From Yoonia sp034652275 (lineage in GTDB: Bacteria; Pseudomonadota; Alphaproteobacteria; Rhodobacterales; Rhodobacteraceae): a stretch of DNA of 64,000 bases. Positions 26,600 to 35,600 of the stretch are shown here, piece after piece. The position numbers and the translations under genes are program-made. Below the pieces are notes generated by a model, which was not told the DNA's origin, made no database searches, and worked only from the letters and a program-made list of their open reading frames with translations. The stretch is taken from NCBI RefSeq assembly GCF_034652275.1, contig NZ_JAXIWG010000005.1:1-64000 (forward strand), read 5' to 3'. Position 1 is the first letter of the stretch. Each line of letters starts with the position of its first letter.

Positions 26600-27877
26600 A
26601 TGTATTTCGAAATCGCGATCGTCATCCTGCTGACGCTGATCAACGGGCTTTTGGCCATGTCGGAACTGGCCATCGTGTCGGCCCGTCCGGCGCGGCTCAA
26701 GATGCTGGCGGACAAGGGCAGCAAGGGTGCGGCGACGGCGATCCTGTTGGCCGAGGATCCGGGCCGGTTTCTGTCCAGCGTGCAGATCGGGATCACACTG
26801 GTCGGCATCCTTGCGGGGGCGTTCTCCGGCGCGACGTTGGGTGCGCGTCTGGCGGCCAGCCTTCTCGACGCAGGCGTTCCGGCTGCCTTGGCGCAGCCAA
26901 TCGGCGTCGGTTCGGTGGTTGTAGCGATCACCTATCTGTCGCTGATCGTGGGCGAGCTGGTTCCCAAGCAGATCGCGCTGCGCGCGCCCGAACAGGTCGC
27001 CGCGCGGGTCGCGCCCATGATGCGGATCATCGCACGTGTGGCGGCCCCGCTGATCTGGGTGCTTGACCGTTCGGGCAAGCTGGTGCTGCGGTTGCTGGGC
27101 CAATCCGGTGAACAGTCACGGGGTGTGAGCGACGAAGAAGTGCGCCTGATCATCGCCGAAGCCGAAAGCTCGGGCGCGATGAACCGTGCCGAAAGCCAGA
27201 TGATCGCCGGGGTGATGCGCGTGGCCGACCGCACCGCACGTGGGTTGATGACACCGCGCAACGAGGTCGAAACGCTGGATGCCAACATCGACAAGGCGGC
27301 ATTGCTTCAGCGGTTGGGTAACTTAAGCCGGTCGCGTGTCCCTGTCTGGGATGGTGATGTCGACAATATCATCGGTGTGCTGACAATCCGTGATATCCTT
27401 GCACCCGCCTTGATGAACAAGCCCTTCGACCTGCGCGCCTTGCTGCGCGAGGCCCCTGTGGTCCGTGATGGCAAAAGCGCGCTCGAGGTTGTCGACCGTC
27501 TGCGCACAGTGCCCGCACATATGGTGCTGGTCTATGACGAATACGGCCATTTCGAGGGGATCATTACCCCGATGGATGTGCTGACGGCCATCGCAGGCGA
27601 ATTTCCCGATCACGCTTCGGACGAGCCAAAGGTCGTAACCCGCGCCGACGGGTCCTATCTGGTCGCAGGCTGGATGCCGGTCGACGAGTTCGCCGCCTTG
27701 CTCGCGCTCGACATCGCCGAGGACCGCGACTTTGAAACCGTCGCCGGGCTGGTGCTGGAGGAAATCGGGCATTTGCCGGACGTCGGCCAAGTTCTGAAGT
27801 TTCAGGGCTGGACCATTGAGGTCGTCGATCTGGACGGGCGGCGGATCGACAAGCTTCTGATATCGCGCGCCGCGTGA
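26600..27877 (+). CDS. CNNM/CorC-type membrane protein (hemolysin C family)
   Basis: 425 residues from the ATG at 26600; an in-frame ATG at 26576 is less likely. A DUF21/CNNM membrane domain (about residues 1-190) has four hydrophobic segments and the conserved MSELAIVSARPARL and GELVPKQIALR blocks. A CBS pair follows (TPRNEVETLDAN, SRVPVWDGDVDNIIGVLTIRDIL, MVLVYDEYGHFEGIITPMDVL), then a C-terminal CorC_HlyC domain (DGSYLVAGWMPVDEF, VAGLVLEEIGHLPDVG). The family takes part in Mg2+/Co2+ efflux or membrane integrity; the old name hemolysin is misleading. It is transcribed alone. Confidence 0.92.
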   Translation: MYFEIAIVILLTLINGLLAMSELAIVSARPARLKMLADKGSKGAATAILLAEDPGRFLSSVQIGITLVGILAGAFSGATLGARLAASLLDAGVPAALAQPIGVGSVVVAITYLSLIVGELVPKQIALRAPEQVAARVAPMMRIIARVAAPLIWVLDRSGKLVLRLLGQSGEQSRGVSDEEVRLIIAEAESSGAMNRAESQMIAGVMRVADRTARGLMTPRNEVETLDANIDKAALLQRLGNLSRSRVPVWDGDVDNIIGVLTIRDILAPALMNKPFDLRALLREAPVVRDGKSALEVVDRLRTVPAHMVLVYDEYGHFEGIITPMDVLTAIAGEFPDHASDEPKVVTRADGSYLVAGWMPVDEFAALLALDIAEDRDFETVAGLVLEEIGHLPDVGQVLKFQGWTIEVVDLDGRRIDKLLISRAA

Positions 27878-28139
27878 CTTGCTCTACGGCAGGCACAGAG
27901 CGGGAGGCCTCATAGGCCCTCTTTGCAAGGGGCGTGAATTCGTCCTTTGCGGGACCTGCAAGCGGGCGCAGTCTGGAAAGACACAAACAGTCATTCACTG
28001 CACCGACTATTCCGTCGATGCTCCAATCTGGTTTAGGGCAGGAATACCGGCAGAAGCGGACGTTATATGGAGCAAGCCGTTCCCGATCGAACGGTCATTC
28101 CAACTTGGGATGCACTGAAACGCAGTGAGTTTACGATGG

Positions 28140-29003
28140 TCATCGCCCGAGCATACAAACTGCTCCAAGAACGGGAGCGAGGATATCGTCGCTGTGCCAT
28201 GACTGGTTACTGGCTCGAAGAACACAGGTGTGCCGGATTTGGGAGGAACGTTCTCTGGCATTATGCGACCGTTCCGACGGGATTGAGTGCATGCCTGAAA
28301 ACAGCCATATCGGCGCATTGGCCGACAGGAGCGCGACATCAAGATCATAGACTTTGTCGCTATTTTCTTTCAAATGGCGAAAGATTGCAGGATCGACGTT
28401 AAGGCCATAAAGGCCGTCGACCAAGCGCGCCCGCTCCACCACGAGGTCGAGCAGTTCGGTGCGTCCGGGCATCTCAGGTGGAACGGCAGCATCAATTTCT
28501 TTCAGAAACGCCGACTTGTTTGGTGACTTGATATGAGCCAGTTTTGACCACGTTTGTGCTGATTGATCGACCTCAAACGCCCACTGTCCCGGCAGATCCA
28601 GCAGGTACAGCTGCGAGAACCTGCGATGTGCAACCCTGTCAAGCAGAACGGCGATCATTGCGCCCCACCCTTGTCCCAGCAGCGCGGTATTGTTTAGCCC
28701 ATGTGTCTTAAGAGCGGCCAGTAGTACCTGCACATAGGTCTGCGCCGTATAGAGGTCTTGTGGTATCCAAGCGCTATTGCCGCGCCCGGGCAGGTCAAGG
28801 GCAACGACCCGGTGACCGGACCTTGCAAGATGGGCACACAAGGGCGCAAAATCGTCGGCCCGTCCGGCAATGTCATGGATCAGACAAATTGCCTTGTCCG
28901 GCGCATCCGGTTCCCAGATTTCAACATGGACGTAGCTGTAGCTTCCACCAATCTCGACCATGATGGGGGCAGTGAAATGCTTAAACGGCGCGTCGGGCAT
29001 CAA
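28140..29003 (-). CDS. Alpha/beta-hydrolase-fold protein lacking the nucleophile serine
   Basis: 287 residues. The fold markers are present: an oxyanion-loop region (LIHDIAGRADDFAPL), strand and loop VVALDLPGRGNSAW, and the nucleophile elbow. That elbow reads LLGQGWGAMIA, so the usual G-x-S-x-G is G-Q-G-W-G with glycine in the serine position. A catalytic triad is therefore unlikely unless another residue stands in. The start overlaps the glycosyltransferase gene by about 23 bases, so it is co-translated. Downstream of a P450 and a glycosyltransferase it may act as a non-hydrolytic lyase, binding protein or carrier-release factor; this is inference. Confidence 0.75.
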   Translation of the reverse strand: MMPDAPFKHFTAPIMVEIGGSYSYVHVEIWEPDAPDKAICLIHDIAGRADDFAPLCAHLARSGHRVVALDLPGRGNSAWIPQDLYTAQTYVQVLLAALKTHGLNNTALLGQGWGAMIAVLLDRVAHRRFSQLYLLDLPGQWAFEVDQSAQTWSKLAHIKSPNKSAFLKEIDAAVPPEMPGRTELLDLVVERARLVDGLYGLNVDPAIFRHLKENSDKVYDLDVALLSANAPIWLFSGMHSIPSERSHNARERSSQIRHTCVLRASNQSWHSDDILAPVLGAVCMLGR

Positions 29004-30096
29004 GGCAATCCTGAAAGGTCTTCTCGATCAGTTGTAAGCGGCCATCAGGTGCATGATGGGCCCACTGCGCGTGCGCTGCATTGCTTCTCTCCTGCCAGTA
29101 ATCGGGTTCCGCCCACAACCGCGCCAAGGCCGATGCCCATGGTAAAGCCACCGACGGCGGAGGAATGAGTTGATGTGTGTTGCGCAGCGGTTCCGGAACA
29201 TCAAAGCGCAGCGCACCTTCGCCCAGATGTTCGGGCAAGCCACCGTGGTTCGAGCACAGGACCGGAATGCCCAAAGAGATCGCCTCAATCGCAGCGCGCC
29301 CGCCGCTTTCGTGCCAGAGGGATGGCATGATCAAGACATGCGTCCGCGAAAACACCGCGGCCATGTCGGTCTGTAGCCCGATCCGCCGTATGTTGCGCAT
29401 CTGAGAGAACGGAATGCCGGATTGTTTTTCTACCTTTTGGAGATCGGATCTGCTCTCGACGACCAGAAACCGAAGAGATGGCAGCATCACGTGCATCATT
29501 TCTGCGATGCGGTAAAACAATGTGACACCCTTGGCGTAGGACGGGTTGATGAAGGTGACATGCCGTGTGGCCTTGTCGGGGCGTCTGGCGGTTGGTCTCG
29601 CGATGAATTTGCCGATGACAGTGCTGCGTAGCTGAAAGCGGTCCCAATACAAATCCTGTGTTGCCATCGAGTCCGTCAGGATAACGTCTATGTTCCTGAA
29701 TACTTCAGCATCCTTGTAGCCCGGATGGGCAAGGTAGAACGCAGAAACAATGCCGGATAGGACCGCAGCCTGACGGATGTTTTCCTCGAAGGCGGTGGCG
29801 CCGAAAGTAATGATCACATCCGGAGCAAAATCCCGCATGACTTTTGCATAGCTTTTGGCCGCGAGAGCAAAGTCGTCTGATGTCATTTTGACAATCTGAT
29901 GTGTCGCAGTCGCGCAGGCAAAGTGCCTGACCGGTCCATCATCAAAGCGGAAAAGCGCTTCACCGGCGTCCTTTGAAAAACCGCTCCAAAGCAGCATTTC
30001 ATCAGGGGTCGGCTTTTGGCCGCTGTCAAAGCCACCGGCCGAAAACGCCAAGACATCGTGTCCCCGCTCTGCAAGAAGCCGCAAGATCGTGCGCAC
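28981..30096 (-). CDS. GT-B glycosyltransferase (GT4-like)
   Basis: 371 residues from GTG 30096, the first ordinary start codon. The C-terminal half has GT4 landmarks: HVTFINPSYAKGVTLF, the donor-site E-x7-E pattern in PSLWHESGGRAAIEAISLGIPVLCSNHGGLPEHL. The frame remains open upstream to the P450 stop at 30178, and those 28 codons encode the missing first Rossmann strand (RILFASLSCLIDPASGAAIS). The only codon there with good spacing from a Shine-Dalgarno (GGGAGA) is ATC at 30159-30157. The true start may therefore be a non-AUG codon about 21 residues earlier. It probably transfers a nucleotide-sugar unit in the same pathway as the P450. Confidence 0.8.
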   Translation of the reverse strand: MRTILRLLAERGHDVLAFSAGGFDSGQKPTPDEMLLWSGFSKDAGEALFRFDDGPVRHFACATATHQIVKMTSDDFALAAKSYAKVMRDFAPDVIITFGATAFEENIRQAAVLSGIVSAFYLAHPGYKDAEVFRNIDVILTDSMATQDLYWDRFQLRSTVIGKFIARPTARRPDKATRHVTFINPSYAKGVTLFYRIAEMMHVMLPSLRFLVVESRSDLQKVEKQSGIPFSQMRNIRRIGLQTDMAAVFSRTHVLIMPSLWHESGGRAAIEAISLGIPVLCSNHGGLPEHLGEGALRFDVPEPLRNTHQLIPPPSVALPWASALARLWAEPDYWQERSNAAHAQWAHHAPDGRLQLIEKTFQDCLDARRAV

Positions 30097-30177
30097 CGAA
30101 ATTGCAGCGCCGCTCGCCGGGTCGATCAGGCACGATAATGATGCAAAAAGAATACGGATTGGGTGTCTCCCGACGCT

Positions 30178-31479
30178 TTACACAACCGCGGCTGTGACGA
30201 GTTTGGTGCCGTCTGCTTGCCGCATACTGGCATCCCAGCGCAACGCGATCCGGTCGCTGTGCGGTGTCTGAATTGACATCGTTTCCAAAAAGACCGCGAG
30301 TGCGGTTAACGCTTCGAGGTTGGCAAAACGCGAGCCGGGACACACCCGCCGACCATCTCCAAACGGGACAAAGTTGGCGGCACCGGATTTCGATAAAGCA
30401 CCTTCGGGGTGCCGGGACAGATCGACCCTCATTGGATCGTGGAATATCGCCGGGTCTTGCTGGATGCCGATGATAGAAACGAGGACGCGCTTGCCCTGTT
30501 TTATATGCAGATCACCAATCTGCTGCGGGCCGACGGCGATCCGGCTTACCAGCGGAATTGGTGGAAAAATGCGCAGGGTTTCAAGCAGAAAAGCGTTCAG
30601 ATCCACCAATCCCGTCAGGTCGTTTGCACTGATTGTCTGTTGACTGAACAAGCCGCGTACAGATTGCCGCAGCCGGTCTTGCAACGCTTTGTCTTTGCCC
30701 AGCAAAAACATAGCCCATGTGATGGCGCTTGCCGTGGTATCAAATCCAGCAAAAAGAAGGGTCGAAAGTTCACCGAAAATGTCCACCTCGTTTGGCTCAG
30801 CATTGGCTAAAGCGTCTATCATGCTCCCCTCGGACCGCCCGCTCCGGTGAGCAACCAGTGCGCTGAACCTTGCCGTCAGGCGTGCCTTCGCATCCTCTGC
30901 GTCGATCTTTAGCATCGCATGCTCGACGTAGCCGGTTGAAGGCTGTGGGAAATTCTCGAAGGATGCCAGCCGCAGGATATGGCGGATATCACTGATCGTC
31001 TCCGGCCCCCAATCCTCTATGGGGAAGCCTAGTACCAGTTTGCACACTGTGGCGGCGGCGGCGAAATCAATCTGTTTCTCGACTTGGGCAGATCCCCCCT
31101 GCGCGCTGGCAAGAATTCCCTGTGCAGCTGCGAGAAAATACTCACGAGCCGTCCGAACGACTGCGTCGGGGTTTGTTTCTGTGATATAGGGTTGAGAATA
31201 CGCACGCAGCTGGCGCCATTTGATACCGTCCGTAGTCAGCCGACTGACCCCGAACAGCTGTTCATAAGTGCCATAATATTTACTGTAGTTGCTTCCGGTG
31301 TCGCGCAAGATCTGACGTGCGGTCGCGCTGTTCTGCACCAACGGAAAGACTGTACCGCCAAGCTCCAGCTCAAGATCTTGCGCCGGACGTTGACGCGCCA
31401 TTTCGTAAAGGACGCTGCAAGGGCTTTGCTGCCATGCCGCGGACAATGGGGTCCCGGTGGTGATGATGCGTTCTGTCAC
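30178..31479 (-). CDS. Cytochrome P450
   Basis: 433 residues from GTG 31479. Heme-binding loop FGDGRRVCPG with axial Cys380, K-helix ETLRIFPP with ExxR (E..R), and an I-helix segment LLFAGFDTTASAITWAMF holding the oxygen-activating AGxxT pattern. No membrane anchor, so it is a soluble bacterial P450 that needs separate redox partners, and none is encoded in this window. The next gene is a glycosyltransferase, which suggests hydroxylation followed by glycosylation of a lipid or small molecule. The substrate cannot be told. Confidence 0.92.
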   Translation of the reverse strand: MTERIITTGTPLSAAWQQSPCSVLYEMARQRPAQDLELELGGTVFPLVQNSATARQILRDTGSNYSKYYGTYEQLFGVSRLTTDGIKWRQLRAYSQPYITETNPDAVVRTAREYFLAAAQGILASAQGGSAQVEKQIDFAAAATVCKLVLGFPIEDWGPETISDIRHILRLASFENFPQPSTGYVEHAMLKIDAEDAKARLTARFSALVAHRSGRSEGSMIDALANAEPNEVDIFGELSTLLFAGFDTTASAITWAMFLLGKDKALQDRLRQSVRGLFSQQTISANDLTGLVDLNAFLLETLRIFPPIPLVSRIAVGPQQIGDLHIKQGKRVLVSIIGIQQDPAIFHDPMRVDLSRHPEGALSKSGAANFVPFGDGRRVCPGSRFANLEALTALAVFLETMSIQTPHSDRIALRWDASMRQADGTKLVTAAVV

Positions 31480-31499
31480 TGTGATCGCCCGTTAAACGA

Positions 31500-31525
31500 A
31501 ATGCGCCCGGATGATCGGGCGCATT
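31500..31525 (-). terminator. Terminator between the OMP and P450 genes
   Basis: A perfect 10-bp stem, AATGCGCCCG paired with CGGGCGCATT around a six-base loop, lies 35 bases past the outer-membrane protein stop. The following minus-strand bases (TCGTTTAAC) give only a short T-run. It probably limits read-through from the OMP into the P450 gene. Confidence 0.65.
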
Positions 31526-31559
31526 CTTGACTCTTGCCACCTAGGCCCGCCTGTGCAGA

Positions 31560-32495
31560 TCAGAACGTCGTGGTGTATCCGATAAAAACGCCCTGCATCA
31601 ACCGTGGTCCGGAATTATCGGCTTCGCTTTCTTCATCAGACCATTCGTCAATGTTCCAGAACTGCTGCAGTTGATACCCAAGAGATACCTTTGAATTGTC
31701 AGACAGATAATAATCTACGCCGATTTGAGCGTCGAGACTCGTCACCGTCTTGCGTTCGGAAAAGCTGCTGCTGAAGCCGCTTGACGACACGCCGCCTGAT
31801 CCGTCGTCTTCCGTCACGCGGATGCCGAACGTATCCTTGCGATCTCCGAAAAGGATTGATGCTCCAATGTCACCAAAAAAACCATATTGACCCGCGTTCG
31901 GACCGGCCGCTGGCTGGGTTGTGAAGCCAACGCCCACCCGAGGACCAATTCCTAGAAATTCCGATTTGAGGGATGGTTCAGCTTCAACCGTGCCACCAAT
32001 CTTGTCTGCTTCACGACCCAGAGATAGCCGCGCGCTTGTGCCCAGCGCACGCACGCCATAGTGCCAACGGAAATCCGCAATTTCAGCAGGAATGGCGGTT
32101 CCCAGCTCAAAATCGAGAGCCGCAAATGCGAGTTCGTTCTTTGAAATCGACGTGAACGACGACCCGCCGCTTTCAAAGGTGTTCTCGTAGCGGTTGTCCG
32201 GCGATCCTCCAAGCGAGAGACCCAAGGTCATATCTCGTCCCGGTGCGGTCTGGCGCGTCAGTGACAATGACCCCATGAATGCACCATGGGTTTCGTCCGC
32301 CCCAACTTTGTCTTGTTCTTCCGAACTCTCGCCTTCGACCTTGTCCGCCCAGACGTTGTCGATAATGCCGACACCGCCCTGCACGTTCAGAGTGTAACCC
32401 TCCAACATTGCAGGCGATTGCGCCACAGCGCCTTGTGCTCCTGCCACTGCCAAAGCAACAGTTGACGCGGATCCCATCATCATCTTGCTGTTCAC
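31560..32495 (-). CDS. Outer-membrane beta-barrel protein
   Basis: 311 residues from GTG 32495, which has AAAGGA seven bases upstream; the frame continues above but without a signal peptide start. The signal peptide (MMMGSASTVALAVAGAQGAVAQ) is followed by alternating polar/hydrophobic strands, for example FMGSLSLTRQ, MTLGLSLGG, FRWHYGVRALG, and VSLGYQLQQFW, ending in VFIGYTTTF with the C-terminal phenylalanine needed for barrel assembly. The layout resembles the Legionella major OMP/Lpg1974-type porins, but the match is not strong. A loop rich in D and E (residues about 45-65) is surface exposed. The transcript ends at the hairpin at 31500-31525. Confidence 0.8.
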   Translation of the reverse strand: MNSKMMMGSASTVALAVAGAQGAVAQSPAMLEGYTLNVQGGVGIIDNVWADKVEGESSEEQDKVGADETHGAFMGSLSLTRQTAPGRDMTLGLSLGGSPDNRYENTFESGGSSFTSISKNELAFAALDFELGTAIPAEIADFRWHYGVRALGTSARLSLGREADKIGGTVEAEPSLKSEFLGIGPRVGVGFTTQPAAGPNAGQYGFFGDIGASILFGDRKDTFGIRVTEDDGSGGVSSSGFSSSFSERKTVTSLDAQIGVDYYLSDNSKVSLGYQLQQFWNIDEWSDEESEADNSGPRLMQGVFIGYTTTF

Positions 32496-32648
32496 GAGAA
32501 AAATCCTTTTGTTCAATTCTTCGTTACTATACTCGAAAATGGTGCGATTTGCATAGCATTTTTCACGCAGTCTTGGCTGCTCCTCTGGCGGCGGCGACCT
32601 CAAGGCAATGAATTTTATTGTGATACCAAACCGATAGCGATTGGTTCG

Positions 32649-33125
32649 CTAAGATGGATCTGCTCTGACAATGTTTAGCACGTTGCTCTTGCGGCTTGAC
32701 CTAACGACACCGTCATAGCCACGCTTGAAGAAAACCCGCTTGCCTTTGTTCAGTTCCCGCGCACCTCGGATCAACCTCGGGGTTACTTTGGGGTCAGAAA
32801 CGGCGACAACAGTCAGCGCTGCGGCATCTGAATCAGCTTGTGCCAACGGCTTGAGTATTGCGCGGTTTTGCATCCATTCTTCGCCGACCGTGACCGTTGT
32901 GTGCAACCACCCGACATAGCCGACGATTTGGTTGTCACGGATGCCGGCGAGGTTATTACTATCGCGCAACTGTTTGCGCACCACGCCCGCTAAACTGGAC
33001 AGTTCAAAATTGCCAAACACATCAGATTCAGCAAGAAAATCCATCACCATCCCGAAAGCCTCATAAGATGGCGCAAGGCAAACCACGACCGTTTGGCCTT
33101 CAGAATTGACCATGCCTTGGTTCAT
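32649..33125 (-). CDS. Acyltransferase-like protein (GNAT/HlyC-like)
   Basis: 158 residues. No signal peptide. The central part (LAGIRDNQIVGYVGWLHTTVTVGEEWMQN) and the later KRVFFKRGYDGVVR block resemble GNAT-fold proteins of the toxin-activating lysine-acyltransferase (HlyC) type, where a W.....EW region and a late FKR motif are seen. The resemblance is partial, and the catalytic His/Asp pair of HlyC cannot be assigned with confidence. It lies upstream of the OMP gene on the same strand, about 150 bp away. No RTX protein substrate is visible in the window. Confidence 0.5.
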   Translation of the reverse strand: MNQGMVNSEGQTVVVCLAPSYEAFGMVMDFLAESDVFGNFELSSLAGVVRKQLRDSNNLAGIRDNQIVGYVGWLHTTVTVGEEWMQNRAILKPLAQADSDAAALTVVAVSDPKVTPRLIRGARELNKGKRVFFKRGYDGVVRSSRKSNVLNIVRADPS

Positions 33126-33393
33126 TTGATGACGTTCGTATCTTGTTGCATCTTGACCGCTTCACCGACGCTTTCCCCTTGACCGACGAACTCTCTGCAG
33201 ACCGTCGGCGCGTTCAGGTTACTCGCGCGAGGCGGCTTGCGATACCCTGAAACTGGTTGGTGTCACCAGCAAGCTGTATCTGTCATTCTGTCATGGCATT
33301 CTTTGCACATGCCGTGACAGGTCCGCTCGAGATGAAGCTGGTCGATCCAGCGCCCATGCCGCGCGAGACAAGTAGCAACGCATCTTCTCTCTG

Positions 33394-33636
33394 CTACTTC
33401 CCCTTTATCATCTCGAGAACTCCTATTAGGCGACCGTCTGCCTGCACGCCCACCACGACATTAGTGCTGGCCCGGTCCGCCAGAGTCTGTAGCGCAGTGT
33501 ATGGCAAGTCGACCATGAACCTGCGTTGATGCGAGTTGTGACCAAGACGTTTGTAGTGCTTGGCCAGCGCCCGACGCCAATCACCAAGTTCACCCCGCAG
33601 GACATCCGGATGTGGGGGAATACGCATGCCGGGCAT
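33394..33636 (-). pseudogene. N-terminal remnant of a GNAT acetyltransferase
   Basis: 80 codons starting 14 bases after the arcC stop. The stretch RRALAKHYKRLGHNSHQRRFM followed by TNVVVGVQADGRLIGVLEM looks like the first half of a GNAT enzyme (y.rL...S...RF.....vaV..DGr.iGv). The acetyl-CoA binding half is missing. In the same frame beyond the stop, bases 33380-33270 still read as weakly protein-like sequence (GMGAGSTSFISSG), which suggests decay rather than a complete small gene. It could instead be an unrelated 80-residue protein of the arc operon. Confidence 0.45.
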
Positions 33637-33650
33637 GAATGAGCGGTTTT

Positions 33651-34583
33651 CTATCGGGCGCGGTCGGTGGCCACGTCGAGGCGCACCTGTGTCCCAGCCA
33701 ACCCTTCTACAATCGCAGATGCATCCTGCAAACGCCCGATGCCGGCCATCGTGCCGCCCGCCCGGACGAAATCGCAAGCGGCAGCGATCTTTGGCCCCAT
33801 CGAACCTTCGGCAAAACTGATCCTACCCAATTCGTCGGGGGTTACGCTGCTGATCGCGGCCTGATCAGGCCCGCCCCAGTCACGAAAGACTGCTTTCACA
33901 TCAGTCAGCATTAGCAAAATATCTGCATTCAACGCCTGTGCCAGCAATGCTGAGGTGCGGTCCTTGTCGATGACAGCTTCTATACCTTCCATCTTGCCAT
34001 CGCTACCGCGCACCACTGGTATGCCGCCCCCACCTGCGCAGATCACGCAAACCGCCGCTTCGACCAGCAAACGGATCGGCGTGATGCCCAGAATGGCAAT
34101 CGGCTGCGGCGAGGGCACGACGCGACGCCAACTGTCCTTTGCCTCTTCCACCATCGACCACTGATGCTCGTCGCGTACACGTTTTGCCTCATCGGCCGTG
34201 TAGACTGGACCGATGGGCTTTGTAGGTTTGGCGAAGGCGGGATCTTTTGGATCAACCTCGACCCGCGTCAGCAGCGTGGCGCAGTCGGTGCCCTTTGGCA
34301 GTGCGTTCATCAGCTCCTGTTCGATCAGATACCCGATCATCCCTTCGGTTTCGGCGCCCAGAATATCCAGCGGCCACGGGTTGTCAGGCGCATAGGCAGC
34401 AGACCGCAGCGCCATCAGCCCCACTTGCGGCCCGTTACCATGCGCCACGATAATCTGATGATCCCGCGCAAGAGCGGCCAGAGCGGCGGCGGCGATCCGC
34501 ACGTTTGTGTGCTGCGCTTCGGCCGTCATCGGCTCGCCACGTTTCAGCAGGGCATTTCCGCCCAAGGCTACCACGATGCGCAT
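33651..34583 (-). CDS. arcC: Carbamate kinase ArcC
   Basis: 310 residues. Amino-acid-kinase fold with VVALGGNALL at the start, VAHGNGPQVG, the inserted PTKPIGPVY region, VPSPQPIAI, GGGGIPVV and VIDKDRTSALLA. It makes ATP, CO2 and ammonia from carbamoyl phosphate, the energy-yielding step of the arginine deiminase pathway. Three bases separate it from arcB. Confidence 0.95.
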   Translation of the reverse strand: MRIVVALGGNALLKRGEPMTAEAQHTNVRIAAAALAALARDHQIIVAHGNGPQVGLMALRSAAYAPDNPWPLDILGAETEGMIGYLIEQELMNALPKGTDCATLLTRVEVDPKDPAFAKPTKPIGPVYTADEAKRVRDEHQWSMVEEAKDSWRRVVPSPQPIAILGITPIRLLVEAAVCVICAGGGGIPVVRGSDGKMEGIEAVIDKDRTSALLAQALNADILLMLTDVKAVFRDWGGPDQAAISSVTPDELGRISFAEGSMGPKIAAACDFVRAGGTMAGIGRLQDASAIVEGLAGTQVRLDVATDRAR

Positions 34584-34586
34584 CCT

Positions 34587-35588
34587 CTAGGCTCCTATCG
34601 TGGCGACAAGCACTGCCTTGATCGAGTGCAGCCGGTTCTCCGCCTGATCAAAAACAACAGAGGCAGCGGATTCGAACACCTCGTCCGTCACCTCCATGCA
34701 GTCGATGCCATAGGTCTGGAACGTCGCCTCGCCTGTCTTGGTGTCGCGGTTGTGGAAGGCAGGCAAGCAATGCAGGAACTTGGTGTGGGGGTTGCCGGAC
34801 AAGTCCATCACGTCTTGCGTCACGGTAAAGGGCGAGAGCAGCGCAATACGCTCGGCCCAGACGCTGTCCGGCTCACCCATCGACACCCAGACGTCGGTGT
34901 AGATATAATCGCAGCCCGCTACGCCCTCGGTCAGATCTTCGGTTTGCGTGATCCGCGCGCCGCTTGCTTTAGCCAGCTTGCTGCACTGATCCACCAGCGC
35001 TGCATCAGGCCATAGGCTTTTGGGTCCGCAAAGACGGATATCCATACCGATCAGGGCCGCGCCGACCATGAGCGATGTTCCCATGTTGCTGCCGGTATCG
35101 CCAACGAAACAAAAGACGATGTCGGACAGGTGCTTGTGGGTGTATTCGCGCATCGTCATCAGATCAGCAAGGATCTGGGTCGGGTGAAATTCATCCGTCA
35201 ATCCGTTATAGACCGGCACGCCTGCAAATTGCGCCAGCACCTCGGCCTGTGTCTGCCCAAAGCCCCGGTATTCGATGGCATCATAGTAGCGCCCCAGAAC
35301 GCGCGCCGTATCCTTCATCGTTTCCTTGGTGCCGATATGGCTGCCCGAAGGGCCCAGGTAGGTGACATGGGCGCCTTGGTCAAACGCCGCCACCTCGAAC
35401 GCGCTGCGGGTGCGGGTACTGTCCTTCTCGAAGATCAGCGCGATGTTTTTGCCCAGAAGAAGCTGCTTTTCGGTACCGGTTGCCTTGGCCTCTTTCAGGC
35501 TGGCCGCAAGCCGGAGCAGAAAGCGCAGCTCGTCCGGGGTGAAATCCAACAGTCTGAGGAAACTACGACCGTGCAGGTTTTGTGGCAT
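34587..35588 (-). CDS. arcB: Catabolic ornithine carbamoyltransferase ArcB
   Basis: 333 residues. The carbamoyl-phosphate loop STRTRSAFEVAAFDQGAHVTYLG is followed by the long SGSHIGTKETMKDTARVLGRYYDAIEYRG block typical of catabolic/ArcB-type enzymes, and HCLPAFHNRDT with the catalytic Cys. It splits citrulline phosphorolytically to ornithine and carbamoyl phosphate. It lies 12 bases after arcA and 3 before arcC, so its direction is set by the operon as catabolic. Confidence 0.95.
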   Translation of the reverse strand: MPQNLHGRSFLRLLDFTPDELRFLLRLAASLKEAKATGTEKQLLLGKNIALIFEKDSTRTRSAFEVAAFDQGAHVTYLGPSGSHIGTKETMKDTARVLGRYYDAIEYRGFGQTQAEVLAQFAGVPVYNGLTDEFHPTQILADLMTMREYTHKHLSDIVFCFVGDTGSNMGTSLMVGAALIGMDIRLCGPKSLWPDAALVDQCSKLAKASGARITQTEDLTEGVAGCDYIYTDVWVSMGEPDSVWAERIALLSPFTVTQDVMDLSGNPHTKFLHCLPAFHNRDTKTGEATFQTYGIDCMEVTDEVFESAASVVFDQAENRLHSIKAVLVATIGA

Positions 35589-35600
35589 GTGACAATTCTT

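Noticed and set aside
28067..28402. 111-codon plus frame antisense to the hydrolase gene end
   Set aside because: It overlaps a better-supported minus gene and has no motif.
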